Origin: Bacteroidota bacterium
GTDB lineage: Bacteria; Bacteroidota; Bacteroidia; Chitinophagales; Chitinophagaceae
Assembly: GCA_947461125.1 (NCBI GenBank)
Contig: CANHHX010000002.1
Coordinates: 25,331-89,330 of the forward strand
Direction of reading: 5' to 3'
Length of the DNA stretch: 64,000 nucleotides
Shown: one piece after another, positions 34,987 through 44,209 of the stretch
How the letters are laid out: every line of letters starts with the position of its first letter
Numbering within the stretch: position 1 is the stretch's first letter
Program-made: the position numbers and the translations under genes
Notes under the pieces: generated by a model
Told to the model about the DNA's origin: nothing
Seen by the model: the letters and a program-made list of their open reading frames with translations, nothing else
The model's database searches: none

Positions 34987-36315
34987 ATGAAATTATCCCC
35001 TTTACTATACGTTTCTTTTTTGGTGCTCATCGCTTGCGAAAAAGGGGGACCCAGCACCCCACCAGCACCAAATCCAACAACACCAACTACACCAACAGTC
35101 CCTACTATTGATTATACGACAAAATATGGCGCATCAATTAATGTAGTACTATCTAAAACACTTAATTTACCGGACGTTCATCCTGAAACACTCAAGATAA
35201 TTGAAAAAAGTGGGAAGTATCATTTAATTACTTGCTTTGCAAATAACCAAACAGCCCCATATGATTTTTTTAGGTCATTTTCGATAGATACTATATCAGG
35301 TGGTTTAACCGAAAACACGAGTTCGTTTTTAGGGGGGTATATTGAAGCAGGTTTTCCAAAATCACCATTTTGGTATGAAGATCTAAATAACGATGGCATA
35401 AAAGATTTATTTATTGCAGACCACGGAAAAGAAATGCAATCCATGTTGGTAAATGGCCAATATCCAGGTTATGTATGTCGGTATTTTGTAGGAAAAGCAG
35501 ATGGTAGCTTTGCCAAAGGGGATATTGCTGATGTTACTTCAACAAACAGATTTTATCACAATTCGGCAGTTGGAGATTTTGATGGAGATGGAAAAAATGA
35601 TTTAGTGGTACAAAATTTTGGAAGTGAAGAAATGATGCTATACTTGAATGGCAACAGTGGTCTTACAAAAAAATCAAATGTTACAATTAACAATCAAACG
35701 GGCAGCGTGTTGATCGTAGATATGGATGGTGACAAACAGGCCGAAATCATTTCTGCGCCCTATATTGACAGAGGTAACACGCCCAATACATTCATTAAAA
35801 AAGTTAACACAAATACGAGTGGATTTATTCCAAGTAATCTTTCAATTGTTTCTCCTTTTGGACAAACTTTTGGTTGCTATAAAATAATGGGCTTAAAAAA
35901 TCCAAAAGATGTTAATAAAACACATTTATTTTATTTCGTTGAAGCAGGACCCGGTCAACAAAAAATATTCAGATCCAGAACTGATAATTCAAATATAATT
36001 GATGAAATTTCAACACTTCAACCAACATTTAATACAGGTGGTACAAGAGATTATATAATTGCTGATTTAAATTTCGACGGCTTTCAAGATGTGTTTTTCT
36101 TTGTCAATATTGGACAAAATTTAAACTCTAGAGTTTGGATAAATAATGGCGATAATACTTTTACAAACCCGAGTTGGGAAATCGACAATACACTTACCAA
36201 CCACTTTATCCCTCTTACCATAAACCAAAATAGTGGAAGGGTAAAGTTTTTGTACTATTCCGACAGGCCTACACCTAATACAAGGGTGATTGATGTTTAT
36301 ACAAAGAAAAGATAA
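34987..36315 (+). CDS. FG-GAP/VCBS-repeat lipoprotein
   Basis: The 442-aa product is a lipoprotein with lipobox 'VLIAC' (Cys17), followed by a proline/threonine-rich linker ('APNPTTPTTPTVPT'). The body is a beta-propeller with calcium-loop repeats: 'DLNNDGIKDLFI', 'DFDGDGKNDLVV', 'DMDGDKQAEII' and 'DLNFDGFQDVFF'. It should be anchored in the outer membrane and may bind polysaccharide or protein. It shares repeat type with the heme-c protein at 10.2 kb but has no CxxCH. The downstream aminotransferase is convergent, with 2 bp between stops. Confidence 0.82.
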   Translation: MKLSPLLYVSFLVLIACEKGGPSTPPAPNPTTPTTPTVPTIDYTTKYGASINVVLSKTLNLPDVHPETLKIIEKSGKYHLITCFANNQTAPYDFFRSFSIDTISGGLTENTSSFLGGYIEAGFPKSPFWYEDLNNDGIKDLFIADHGKEMQSMLVNGQYPGYVCRYFVGKADGSFAKGDIADVTSTNRFYHNSAVGDFDGDGKNDLVVQNFGSEEMMLYLNGNSGLTKKSNVTINNQTGSVLIVDMDGDKQAEIISAPYIDRGNTPNTFIKKVNTNTSGFIPSNLSIVSPFGQTFGCYKIMGLKNPKDVNKTHLFYFVEAGPGQQKIFRSRTDNSNIIDEISTLQPTFNTGGTRDYIIADLNFDGFQDVFFFVNIGQNLNSRVWINNGDNTFTNPSWEIDNTLTNHFIPLTINQNSGRVKFLYYSDRPTPNTRVIDVYTKKR

Positions 36316-36317
36316 GC

Positions 36318-37553
36318 CTATGCAGCTAAAAACTCGTCCAATGATTTTTGGATGATGGCAATGCTTTCTAAAATTTGATCACGCGTAATTATAAGTGGTG
36401 GCGCAAATCTTATTTTATTGCCGTGTGTAGGTTTGGCTAGTAATCCATTTTCTTTTAACACCATACAAAAATCCCAGGCTGCATTTGGATTTTGATGTGT
36501 AACTTCTATCGCATTTAATAGGCCCTTGCCTCTTACAATGCTTATAAATGGTGAATTTATTTTTTCTAATTCCGATCTAAATATAACACCCATTGCATGT
36601 GCATTAGCTGCTAAATTTTGATCACGTAACACGCTAAGTGCTGCTACTGCAACCACACAAGCAAGTGGATTACCACCAAAAGTACTGCCATGTTCGCCGG
36701 GTTTTATGGTTTCCATAATACTGTTATCACATAAAACAGCGCTGATTGGCATAACACCTCCACTTAATGCTTTTCCTAACATTAATATATCTGGTCGAAC
36801 ATTATCATAATCGGAAGCCAATAATTTGCCCGTTCTACAAAGGCCTGTTTGGATTTCATCTGCTATGAAAAGTACATTGTGCCTTTTACACAAATCATAA
36901 GCAGCTTTTAAATAACCTTCGTCTGGCACAATAACACCCGCTTCTCCCTGAATAGGCTCTACCATAAATGCCGCAATATTTTTATTTTGAAGTGCTTCCG
37001 CTAACGCATCTATATTATTATAGGGGATTTGCTGAAACCCCGGAACAAAGGGACCAAAATTTTGATAACTACTTGGATCCGATGAACTAGAAATCGCGGC
37101 AATCGTTCTACCCCAAAAATTACCTGCTGGAAATAATATTACTGCTTGGTTGGGTGCAACCCCTTTTTTCTCATAAGCCCAGCGCCTAGCAAGCTTCACA
37201 GCTGTTTCTCCGGCTTCAACACCCGTATTCATAGGTAATACTTTTTCATAACCAAAATACTGGGTGATAAACTGTTCGTATTCCCCTAATTGATTGTTAT
37301 AAAAAGCCCTAGACGTCAGTGTAAGTTTTGAGGCCTGTTCGGTCATTGCGGCAATAATTGCCGGATGACAATGCCCTTGATTAACTGCCGAATAACCACT
37401 CAAAAAGTCGAAGTACTGCTTTTGTTCTACATCGTATAAGTATACCCCTTGTCCCTTTTCTATAACAACGGGGAGAGGATGGTAGTTATGGGCACCATAC
37501 TTTTCTTCTAATGCAATATAATAAGAGGTGTTATTAAGGTCCTGTGTGGTCAT
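36318..37553 (-). CDS. rocD: Ornithine aminotransferase
   Basis: RocD converts ornithine plus 2-oxoglutarate to glutamate-5-semialdehyde and glutamate with PLP. The 411-aa protein has the family N-terminus '[16 protein letters not shown]' and '[15 protein letters not shown]'. The PLP region includes 'EPIQGEAGV' and '[14 protein letters not shown]', and the Schiff-base lysine is in '[13 protein letters not shown]'. Its ATG shares one base with the arginase stop (TAATG), so the two are translationally coupled in an arginine-catabolic operon. Confidence 0.95.
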   Translation of the reverse strand: MTTQDLNNTSYYIALEEKYGAHNYHPLPVVIEKGQGVYLYDVEQKQYFDFLSGYSAVNQGHCHPAIIAAMTEQASKLTLTSRAFYNNQLGEYEQFITQYFGYEKVLPMNTGVEAGETAVKLARRWAYEKKGVAPNQAVILFPAGNFWGRTIAAISSSSDPSSYQNFGPFVPGFQQIPYNNIDALAEALQNKNIAAFMVEPIQGEAGVIVPDEGYLKAAYDLCKRHNVLFIADEIQTGLCRTGKLLASDYDNVRPDILMLGKALSGGVMPISAVLCDNSIMETIKPGEHGSTFGGNPLACVVAVAALSVLRDQNLAANAHAMGVIFRSELEKINSPFISIVRGKGLLNAIEVTHQNPNAAWDFCMVLKENGLLAKPTHGNKIRFAPPLIITRDQILESIAIIQKSLDEFLAA

Positions 37554-38503
37554 TATAAAACAGTTAATTGTTGTTCAAAATTAGAAAGAATTTGAAAAGC
37601 GGTTTCAGCCATTTTATTGCCTTTATTATCTAATAAAGGATTGATTTCAGTAATTTCTAAACAAACCACTTTTTGGGTAGAAACCAATTGTTCAAGAATA
37701 TGGTTTATTTCATCTGGTAAAAAACCAGATTTTACGGGTGTGCCAGTGCCATAAGATATTTGATCACAATCCATAGAGTCTACATCAAATGAAATGTATA
37801 TTTCATCTACATCTTCGAACTTTTTAATAATCGCCGCAAGAGAATTTTGCAAACCATTTTCACGAAGCTGTTCTACTGTAAAATTTGAAATCGAGGCTTC
37901 TTCGATCACTTGTTTTTCTGCGAGTTCAAAATCGCGCAACCCAAAATAAACTAAATTATTAGCTGTTAATTTAGGTTCATTGGTGCCAATGTTTTTTAAA
38001 ATATTCCAATACCTTATTGTGTCATCAGAAATTTTATTTACCTGAATATGCGCATGGTCTAAACCCAGTGCTGCCGCGAGTGGCATACCATGTATATTAC
38101 CAGAAGGCGAAGTATAAGGGGAGTGCATATCGGCGTGTGCATCGATCCAAACAACGCCCAATTTTTTATTTGGATGCGCTTTTTTGATGCCACTAATAGT
38201 ACCAAGTGCAGAGGAGTGATCGCCTGATAAAACGATGGGGAAATAATTTTGTAAAATCGCTGTTGATACTGCATCACAAACACGGTTACACTGCTCTGCT
38301 ACATGTTCAATTCTTTTGGCAAAACTGTTGGTGTTTTTTTGATAGATTGTTTCGTTATGTGTAACAATGTCTTGAAATAAATGTCTATGAAAAAAATCGT
38401 TGTTTTGATTGATGGCAGCTATTTCAAGTGCATCGATACCCAAATCTGATCCCCTAGTTCCTGCTCCAATATCAGACCTATTTTTAAGTAATTTAATATT
38501 CAC
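37553..38503 (-). CDS. rocF: Arginase
   Basis: Arginase hydrolyses arginine to ornithine and urea with a two-manganese centre. The 316-aa sequence keeps the ligand motifs '[11 protein letters not shown]', '[13 protein letters not shown]' and 'ISFDVDSMD'. It is the first gene of the rocF-rocD pair and supplies ornithine to the next enzyme. No urease is in the window. Agmatinase is a possible alternative by family, but the coupling with ornithine aminotransferase favours arginase. Confidence 0.93.
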   Translation of the reverse strand: MNIKLLKNRSDIGAGTRGSDLGIDALEIAAINQNNDFFHRHLFQDIVTHNETIYQKNTNSFAKRIEHVAEQCNRVCDAVSTAILQNYFPIVLSGDHSSALGTISGIKKAHPNKKLGVVWIDAHADMHSPYTSPSGNIHGMPLAAALGLDHAHIQVNKISDDTIRYWNILKNIGTNEPKLTANNLVYFGLRDFELAEKQVIEEASISNFTVEQLRENGLQNSLAAIIKKFEDVDEIYISFDVDSMDCDQISYGTGTPVKSGFLPDEINHILEQLVSTQKVVCLEITEINPLLDNKGNKMAETAFQILSNFEQQLTVL

Positions 38504-38570
38504 AAAATGTTGAATTTAATGACAAGGTAACAAAAAGCCGGCAATTGTATTAACTGATTTAATATATGAG

Positions 38571-38582
38571 TTTGTTAACAAA
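38571..38582. promoter_or_regulatory. Perfect 12-bp palindrome upstream of rocF
   Basis: TTTGTTAACAAA is a perfect palindrome in the divergent gap between rocF and the YkuK-like gene, 67 bp from the rocF start. It could be an operator. A/T-rich intergenic DNA makes short palindromes common, so support is weak. Confidence 0.22.
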
Positions 38583-38644
38583 ATCTTAATAGACATTTCA
38601 ATAAAAAAAATGAGAATGTAGTAACTTTTATACAAAATTTAATC

Positions 38645-39118
38645 ATGAGCTGGCGTAAACTAAATGGAGAAAAAATAGAGCTTCCCATCAAAGAAGCGGT
38701 TAAAAAAGTACTTGAAATTGAAACCGCAAATAACAAAAAATTGAAAGTGTGTATTGGGACGGATAGTCAAGTGAAAGGCGACTTCACAGAATTTGCTACC
38801 GTGATTGTTTTTTTGAGAGAACACAATGGAGGTTTCATGTACATTCATAATGATAAAACAGTGAAAAAGTATCATATCAAAGAACGAATGCTTTTAGAAG
38901 TTTCAAAAAGCGTAGAAATTGCTTACGAGCTTTGCGATCTTTTTATTGAACACCATGTAGAAATGGAAATTCATGCCGATATCAATACAAATCCACAGTT
39001 TAAGAGTAATGAAGCCCTAAAAGACAGTATGGGATATATACTTGGAATGGGATTCAATATTAAAGTAAAACCTGAAGCTTTTGCCAGCAGTTGCTGTGCA
39101 GATAGAATTGTAAATTAA
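38645..39118 (+). CDS. RNase H-like YkuK/DUF458-family protein
   Basis: The 157-aa protein matches the DUF458 (YkuK) family, which is predicted to have an RNase H-like fold. Features are 'LKVCIGTDSQVKGDF' on the first strand with an acidic residue, 'MEIHADINTNPQFKSNEAL' with further acids, and 'VKPEAFASSCCADRIV' at the end. The acids could bind metal, but activity is unproven. It is divergent from rocF and separated from a small hypothetical ORF by 68 bp. Confidence 0.85.
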   Translation: MSWRKLNGEKIELPIKEAVKKVLEIETANNKKLKVCIGTDSQVKGDFTEFATVIVFLREHNGGFMYIHNDKTVKKYHIKERMLLEVSKSVEIAYELCDLFIEHHVEMEIHADINTNPQFKSNEALKDSMGYILGMGFNIKVKPEAFASSCCADRIVN

Positions 39119-39186
39119 CAATTACGAAATAATAAGTTTACAATAAGTTAACAATACCTACATAATTTTATTCCAAACTAAACGAT

Positions 39187-39402
39187 ATGCGAAAACCGTA
39201 TCTAAAAAATCAAAATAAACTTGTAGCCGTTGTTGAGCCACAAAAAATTGGAGATAACACTGAAATACTAATGCCAAAGTTTGGATTAGAAAACTTAGAA
39301 GAGGAAGACATCTCTCATCTTTATGAACGTGAATTATCAATAGAAGAAGTTTATTTAGGGGTTCTCAATCAATTAAAGTCGAATAAACAATTCTCAATTT
39401 GA
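39187..39402 (+). CDS. Hypothetical 71-aa acidic protein
   Basis: I do not recognise this ORF. It encodes a charged, soluble protein without signal peptide or membrane segment. It begins 'MRKPYLKNQNKLVAVVE' and ends with a helical acidic stretch 'LENLEEEDISHLYEREL'. It lies in the gap between the YkuK-like and pectinesterase genes, in their direction, and no other long frame occupies the gap. It is plausible as a small real gene, but the evidence is only its position and codon pattern. Confidence 0.5.
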   Translation: MRKPYLKNQNKLVAVVEPQKIGDNTEILMPKFGLENLEEEDISHLYERELSIEEVYLGVLNQLKSNKQFSI

Positions 39403-39455
39403 ATTAAAGTGATTGTAAACTTTTTTGTACTTTGGGTGTGTTACAAAAAATGTTT

Positions 39456-40409
39456 ATGAGAATTTTACTGTGTTTATTGGCTTCATGCTTTTCAATTCAT
39501 TTATCTGCACAATCTTTTCAATACACGGTTTCAAAAGATAATTCTTCAAAATACCAAAGGATACAGGATGTATTAAATGCCATCCCATCGGGCAACACAA
39601 AGCCGGTTAAAATTTTTGTGAAAGCAGGCGTGTATAATGAGGTGGTAATAGTGGATGCTAGTAAATCAAACATTACACTAATTGGCGAAGATGTAAATAA
39701 TACTATTATCAATTTCAATAACCATGCTGGTGTTAAAACACCGGATGGTGACACCCTAAATACATGGACCTGTGCTACTGTTTTTATTTATGGAAATGAT
39801 TTTCAAGCACAAAACATCACATTTAGCAATCAGGCCGGTTTTACCGCTGGACAAGCCGTGGCACTAAGAGTAGAAGGCAATAGGGCTAGTTTTTTTAATT
39901 GCAAAATGTTGGGCTTTCAGGATGTTTTATTTTTAAGTGGGAATGGTGTAAAGCAGTATTTTAAAGACTGTTACATAGAAGGCACAACTGATTTTATTTT
40001 TGGAGCGGCTACTGCCGTATTTGAAGACTGTCATATTCACAGCAAAAAAAATTCACACATTACAGCTGCTTCTACCAATTCAATCATTCCTTTTGGATTT
40101 GTATTTAAACGATGCAAACTAACCGCTGATTCTGCCATCAATAAAGTGTCACTTGGAAGGCCCTGGTCACCCACTGCGAGTGTTACGTATTTAGAGTGCT
40201 GGATGGGTCAACACATTATAGAAGAAGGTTGGAACAATTGGAAAAATCCAGCCAACGAATTAACAGCTAGATACGCCGAGTATAATAGTACAGGACCCGG
40301 TGGTAGTGCACAAAAAAGAGTTAGTTGGTCTAAACAATTAACGAGTGAGCACGCGCTTGCTTATAATAATGAGAAAATTTTAGGGGCTTGGACACCCGGA
40401 AAAAAATAA
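39456..40409 (+). CDS. Pectinesterase (CE8)
   Basis: CE8 enzymes remove methyl esters from pectin. The track begins at a TTG (39432). I use the ATG at 39456, which starts a good signal peptide ('MRILLCLLASCFSIHLSAQ') and gives 317 aa. The right-handed beta-helix carries the family motifs 'GFTAGQAVALR', 'MLGFQDVLF' (catalytic Asp), 'TDFIFGAATAVF' (second Asp) and 'VSLGRPW' (Arg). All key residues are present. No other pectin gene is nearby, so it probably works with enzymes encoded elsewhere. Confidence 0.94.
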   Translation: MRILLCLLASCFSIHLSAQSFQYTVSKDNSSKYQRIQDVLNAIPSGNTKPVKIFVKAGVYNEVVIVDASKSNITLIGEDVNNTIINFNNHAGVKTPDGDTLNTWTCATVFIYGNDFQAQNITFSNQAGFTAGQAVALRVEGNRASFFNCKMLGFQDVLFLSGNGVKQYFKDCYIEGTTDFIFGAATAVFEDCHIHSKKNSHITAASTNSIIPFGFVFKRCKLTADSAINKVSLGRPWSPTASVTYLECWMGQHIIEEGWNNWKNPANELTARYAEYNSTGPGGSAQKRVSWSKQLTSEHALAYNNEKILGAWTPGKK

Positions 40410-40410
40410 T

Positions 40411-41523
40411 TTATTTTTTGTTTTTTGCGCTGATTCCTTTTTTCCAAAAACTAAAAAAAGAGGGGTAATACCCTTCGGTGTTGGGAAACATCCAGTCTCT
40501 GCTGTCTTTGATGCCTGGGTAATATTCAAAAGCAGGATGTTCTTTTGAAATAAATGTATTTGAAATTTTTAGATCCGCATTTTCATATTGTTTTGTTAGG
40601 ACATCTACTTCACCTGCATACATTATAATCCCATCAATATTTTTTGAAAGTGAAATAATAAAATCTATCACTTTTTCACTCACCGGATAGTTTTTAAAAT
40701 GAGACGGTTCTAATAATAGTACCCTATTAACATTTTCAGTGGCGCGCCAAAGTGGATCTAAATTATAGCTATTATAAAGAAGGGTTGGCTTACTGGTATC
40801 AAGTGTAGGGACCGGTGTTGGTGGCAAATTCGTTTTAAAATCTAGTGTGGTTGTGGATTCTAATGCATTAGGGACGGGCATTGTAGCAATATGCTCGTAA
40901 CTATGATCTAAAAAAGTATGCCGCTGATTTGAAGACGTGTACTTATTGATGTTTTCCTGATTGCAGTAATATTTTTTTGATGAAAAACTTCCAGCCACCC
41001 ACTGCCAACTGCAACTATTACTTGCTAAATCGCCATCTAGTAAATGATAGTACATCCACTTAGCAGGTGTTAGCCAGTGTGATTTTGCGTTGTTACAAAC
41101 CATGGCTGCCAAATACATTCTGATATGATTATGCAAATATCCTGTTGAATAAAACGAATTAATTTGATCATCAATTACCTGAATGCCGGTAGTTGCAGTT
41201 ACAATTGCAGCAGGTATTTGATGATGTAAAAAATCTGGCTGCGTTTGCTTTAAATCAGTAAAGAGATTGTCTTTTTTTACTTGCCAAACCCGTTGATAGT
41301 ATTCGCGCCAAGCAAGTTCTTGTAAAAACTTTTCGATCTCATAGGGTTTGAATCCTTTTTGTAAAACGGCTTCTTTAACTTGCTGAACGCTAATGACGCC
41401 TCTGGATAAATAGGGAGACAAATAGGTTACGTCGCCATTTATAAAATTTCTGGTTTTTGCATACTTTATAGGATTGATAGCATTGATACGCTCAACAACC
41501 AAATCATAAGTAGTTGGAAACAT
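40411..41523 (-). CDS. Photolyase-family protein with N-terminal FAD domain and C-terminal Rossmann-like region
   Basis: I use the ATG at 41523 instead of 41547, giving 370 aa. Residues up to about 225 resemble the photolyase/cryptochrome FAD-binding domain: 'YLSPYLSRGVIS', 'FLQELAWREYYQRVW', 'LHNHIRMYLAAMVCN' and 'DGDLASNSCSWQWVAGSFSS'. The usual N-terminal antenna-binding domain is absent. Instead, residues from about 265 onward ('NRVLLLEPSHFKNYPVSEKV') look like a Rossmann-type segment placed after the FAD domain. This may be a permuted or specialised family member. It is the last gene of a three-gene set with a flavin reductase and a photolyase-related gene. Confidence 0.75.
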   Translation of the reverse strand: MFPTTYDLVVERINAINPIKYAKTRNFINGDVTYLSPYLSRGVISVQQVKEAVLQKGFKPYEIEKFLQELAWREYYQRVWQVKKDNLFTDLKQTQPDFLHHQIPAAIVTATTGIQVIDDQINSFYSTGYLHNHIRMYLAAMVCNNAKSHWLTPAKWMYYHLLDGDLASNSCSWQWVAGSFSSKKYYCNQENINKYTSSNQRHTFLDHSYEHIATMPVPNALESTTTLDFKTNLPPTPVPTLDTSKPTLLYNSYNLDPLWRATENVNRVLLLEPSHFKNYPVSEKVIDFIISLSKNIDGIIMYAGEVDVLTKQYENADLKISNTFISKEHPAFEYYPGIKDSRDWMFPNTEGYYPSFFSFWKKGISAKNKK

Positions 41524-41533
41524 ATTTAGATCA

Positions 41534-42148
41534 TTAAGGCTTTGCATATTCGAGTCGTTTAAGAAACTGAGTGGTGTGATAGCTGTCTAAACCAGCGCTG
41601 GTAATGGTGCCTGCTTTTTCGATATCTATAAATCCATCTTCTAATAAACAGTTGGTAGGATAGTGTACCAATTTTATTTCACCAATAATCATACTCGTTT
41701 GATTGATACTAATCTCTATTCGCTCCTTAAATTCCATCCCTATCTGAATTTGGCTTTCTGCAACAAATGGTGCCATAAAACCATCTTTAAATGCTGGCGT
41801 TAGCTGCGTCGCATCAAATTCTGATACGTTTTTAGGATAGCGCGCCGACGTTTGATGCGCCTTTTCATAGATGTGCGTATTAATATGGTTAATAGTATAA
41901 AAACCGGTATCCAAAATATTAGTTAGGGTATGCCGCTCCACAGAATCAGGACGCATGATAAAACTTAATAGGGGTGGGTTGGAACCAATATGGATAATGG
42001 AGCTAAATATGGCCAAATTGGTTTGTCCCTTTGAGTCGGTAGTGCCAATAAGTGCAACGCTTCTAAATCCACTAATACTATTAATGAACTGCGCTCTTTT
42101 TCTCTGCTCCATTTCCATTATCTGAATTGAATGTAAAGTGGTGTTCAT
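41534..42148 (-). CDS. Flavin reductase-like FMN-binding split-barrel protein
   Basis: The 204-aa product has the flavin reductase domain (PF01613-like): 'SGFRSVALIGTTDSKGQTN', 'NPPLLSFIMRPDSVERHTLTNIL' and 'GFYTINHI'. Such proteins bind FMN and reduce or carry flavins. It sits between two photolyase-type genes, 6 bp from the upstream one, so supplying reduced flavin is an attractive but unproven role. Several nearby ATG codons make the exact start uncertain. Confidence 0.88.
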   Translation of the reverse strand: MNTTLHSIQIMEMEQRKRAQFINSISGFRSVALIGTTDSKGQTNLAIFSSIIHIGSNPPLLSFIMRPDSVERHTLTNILDTGFYTINHINTHIYEKAHQTSARYPKNVSEFDATQLTPAFKDGFMAPFVAESQIQIGMEFKERIEISINQTSMIIGEIKLVHYPTNCLLEDGFIDIEKAGTITSAGLDSYHTTQFLKRLEYAKP

Positions 42149-42154
42149 ATGTTA

Positions 42155-43639
42155 TTACTTGTCTAGTGATTGTAAATAGTTTTCGGCGATTTGTAAATGC
42201 GTATCTCTTTTTTCTTCGGACATTTTATCAAATGTTTTGACGAGCATGCCTATCCGTGGATTTTGTAAAAAGAAACTACGGTGTACGTGCATAAATCGCC
42301 AAAACAAACCATCCCAAATAGGTTGCCATGTTCCCTTTTCATAATCACTCATTTTCATGAGGTAATTACTGCCACTAATGTAAGGTTTGGTGGTCATGAG
42401 TCCGCCATCTGCAAACTGAGTCATACCATATACATTGGGCACCATCACCCAATCGTAAGCATCAATAAACATTTCCATAAACCACTTATGCACTTCGTCC
42501 GGATCAAATTCACACAACAACATAAAATTACCAAGTACCATGAGTCTTTCTATATGATGCGCATAGCCTGTTTTCAAAATCTTTTTTATGGTACTATCTA
42601 TAGGTGCTATGCCGGTATCACCCGTCCAAAAGGTTTTTGGTATTTTTCTTTTAAACTGCCAGTAATTGGTGGTTCGTTGTTTTGTTCCTTCGCGTTCATA
42701 AACAAGTCGTATAAATTCACGCCAGCCAACAATTTGTCGAATAAAACCTTCTAATGAATTGAGCGGAATATTTTTTGCGGCACCTACACGTATTGCCGCA
42801 TCCACAATTTCCTGTGGTGTAAGAAGACCTATGTTTAACATGGGGGATAAAACCGAATGGTATAAAACAGATTCTTTTTGAACAATAGCGTCTTCGTAAA
42901 CGCCAAAATTTTCGAAACGTTCCTCTAAAAATTGATCAAGCCATTTTTTAGATTCTACAAAATCAATAGCAAATAAATGTTGCTTACTTATGTCTCCATA
43001 ATTGTTCGGAAAGTTTTTTTGAACATACTGCTCCGCTTCACTTATATAATCATTAACGGCGCTTACTGGAAGTTCTGGTACTATTTCTTTTTTAGGAAAC
43101 TTAGCGCGATTATCTGCATCAAAAGTCCATTTGCCTCCTTCTGGTTTACCTTCCGGCGTTAGTAACAGGTTACGCTGCTTTCTTTGGGTGGTATAAAAAT
43201 CGGTTTGAAAATATTTTTTTTTGCTAGTAAAATAATTTTTCGTGCCAGAAAGTGTATTTAAAAAACTGGGGCTTTCTTTTATAGCTAGCTGTAAATTATA
43301 GTTAACACAAGCTGCTTTTATGCGTCTCATTAACAAATAATCTACCGGATCAATCATATCAATTGCCGTATATTTTTGCTTGCCTAAATAAGCAATGAGG
43401 AGCCTGCAATCATTGAGTTTGTTTGTGCTATCAATATACTGTACCTGATAACCCTCATGTAACAGATACTGCTCATAGGCTTTCATAGACGCTCTATGGA
43501 GTATAAGTTTTTCTTTATGAAAGGGATATTGTGTAAAAAACAGATGCTCTTCCACTAAATAGTGGCGCATGTTTTTATCGAGTACTGCTGATTGATTAAA
43601 AAGCTGATGAGGAAAAATAAGGACGGCCTGCTTTGACAT
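42155..43639 (-). CDS. DPRP-type (FeS-BCP related) photolyase homologue lacking iron-sulfur cysteines
   Basis: The 494-aa protein matches the deoxyribodipyrimidine photolyase-related family that includes bacterial (6-4) photolyases. The N-terminal antenna domain ('AVLIFPHQLFNQS') is followed by the FAD region 'TGYAHHIERLMVLGNFMLL', 'NVYGMTQFADGGLMTTKPYISGSNYLMKMSDY'-type sequence and 'WDGLFWRFMHVHRSF'. The well-studied PhrB protein has four cysteines for a 4Fe-4S cluster. As I recall it, three follow 'KMSDY'. Here that region reads 'SDYEKGTWQPIWDG' with no cysteine, and the sequence has only three cysteines in all. The cluster is therefore probably lost. It heads the operon. Confidence 0.85.
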   Translation of the reverse strand: MSKQAVLIFPHQLFNQSAVLDKNMRHYLVEEHLFFTQYPFHKEKLILHRASMKAYEQYLLHEGYQVQYIDSTNKLNDCRLLIAYLGKQKYTAIDMIDPVDYLLMRRIKAACVNYNLQLAIKESPSFLNTLSGTKNYFTSKKKYFQTDFYTTQRKQRNLLLTPEGKPEGGKWTFDADNRAKFPKKEIVPELPVSAVNDYISEAEQYVQKNFPNNYGDISKQHLFAIDFVESKKWLDQFLEERFENFGVYEDAIVQKESVLYHSVLSPMLNIGLLTPQEIVDAAIRVGAAKNIPLNSLEGFIRQIVGWREFIRLVYEREGTKQRTTNYWQFKRKIPKTFWTGDTGIAPIDSTIKKILKTGYAHHIERLMVLGNFMLLCEFDPDEVHKWFMEMFIDAYDWVMVPNVYGMTQFADGGLMTTKPYISGSNYLMKMSDYEKGTWQPIWDGLFWRFMHVHRSFFLQNPRIGMLVKTFDKMSEEKRDTHLQIAENYLQSLDK

Positions 43640-43684
43640 ACCTGTTAAACAAGCCAGTAGAGATAATGTTGAAGGGTAGGCTAA

Positions 43685-44206
43685 CTATTTATCTTTAAAC
43701 ACCAGCACGAATCTAATTTTCATGAGATCGTCTGCTTTTACAAAGAGTAAACTAGGTCTTTTTACTTTGTACGATTCTAGAAGAACCGGGAATTCACCTT
43801 CATACAACCACTCATTGTTTTCGTTTTTAGCCTTAACAACAAATTGAATTTCTTTGGTAACGCCGTGGAATTGTAATTTTCCTGTTGCGAGTATTTCGGC
43901 GCCATTGTATTTAATACTCGTGCTACTAAATGTAATATTGGGAATGGTAAGCGCATCGAGCACTTCAATCATATGGCTATCTCTACTTGATAGTCCACTA
44001 TTAAAGCTACTCACTTTTGCCAATACCGAAATTTGTTCTAGTTTATCGCCGTTCCATTTGCTTGCTACATTTACCTGTTTGCTGGTTCCATCCCAGGTAT
44101 GCAATTTGTGTTTCATGGTATAGGTAATACTAGAACTTGAAACGTCGTAAGTAGGTGCCTGAAAAAATACTGACATCAAAAGATTTAAAAGAATATAGTG
44201 TAGCAT
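43685..44206 (-). CDS. YceI-family protein
   Basis: The 173-aa protein has a short N-terminal hydrophobic signal and the YceI lipocalin-like barrel. Visible are 'SSITYTMKHKLHTWDG', 'VSSFNSGLSSRDSHMIEVLDA', 'FSSTSIKYNG' and 'KLQFHGVTKEIQF'. YceI proteins bind polyisoprenoids or amphiphiles in the periplasm. The gene directly follows a cytochrome b561-like gene with 3 bp between, matching the frequent yceI/b561 pairing elsewhere. Confidence 0.9.
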   Translation of the reverse strand: MLHYILLNLLMSVFFQAPTYDVSSSSITYTMKHKLHTWDGTSKQVNVASKWNGDKLEQISVLAKVSSFNSGLSSRDSHMIEVLDALTIPNITFSSTSIKYNGAEILATGKLQFHGVTKEIQFVVKAKNENNEWLYEGEFPVLLESYKVKRPSLLFVKADDLMKIRFVLVFKDK

Positions 44207-44209
44207 AAA

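Noticed and set aside
42281-42754. 157-aa plus-strand ORF antisense to the photolyase-related gene
   Set aside because: It is a shadow of a conserved coding region; its translation shows no recognisable domain.
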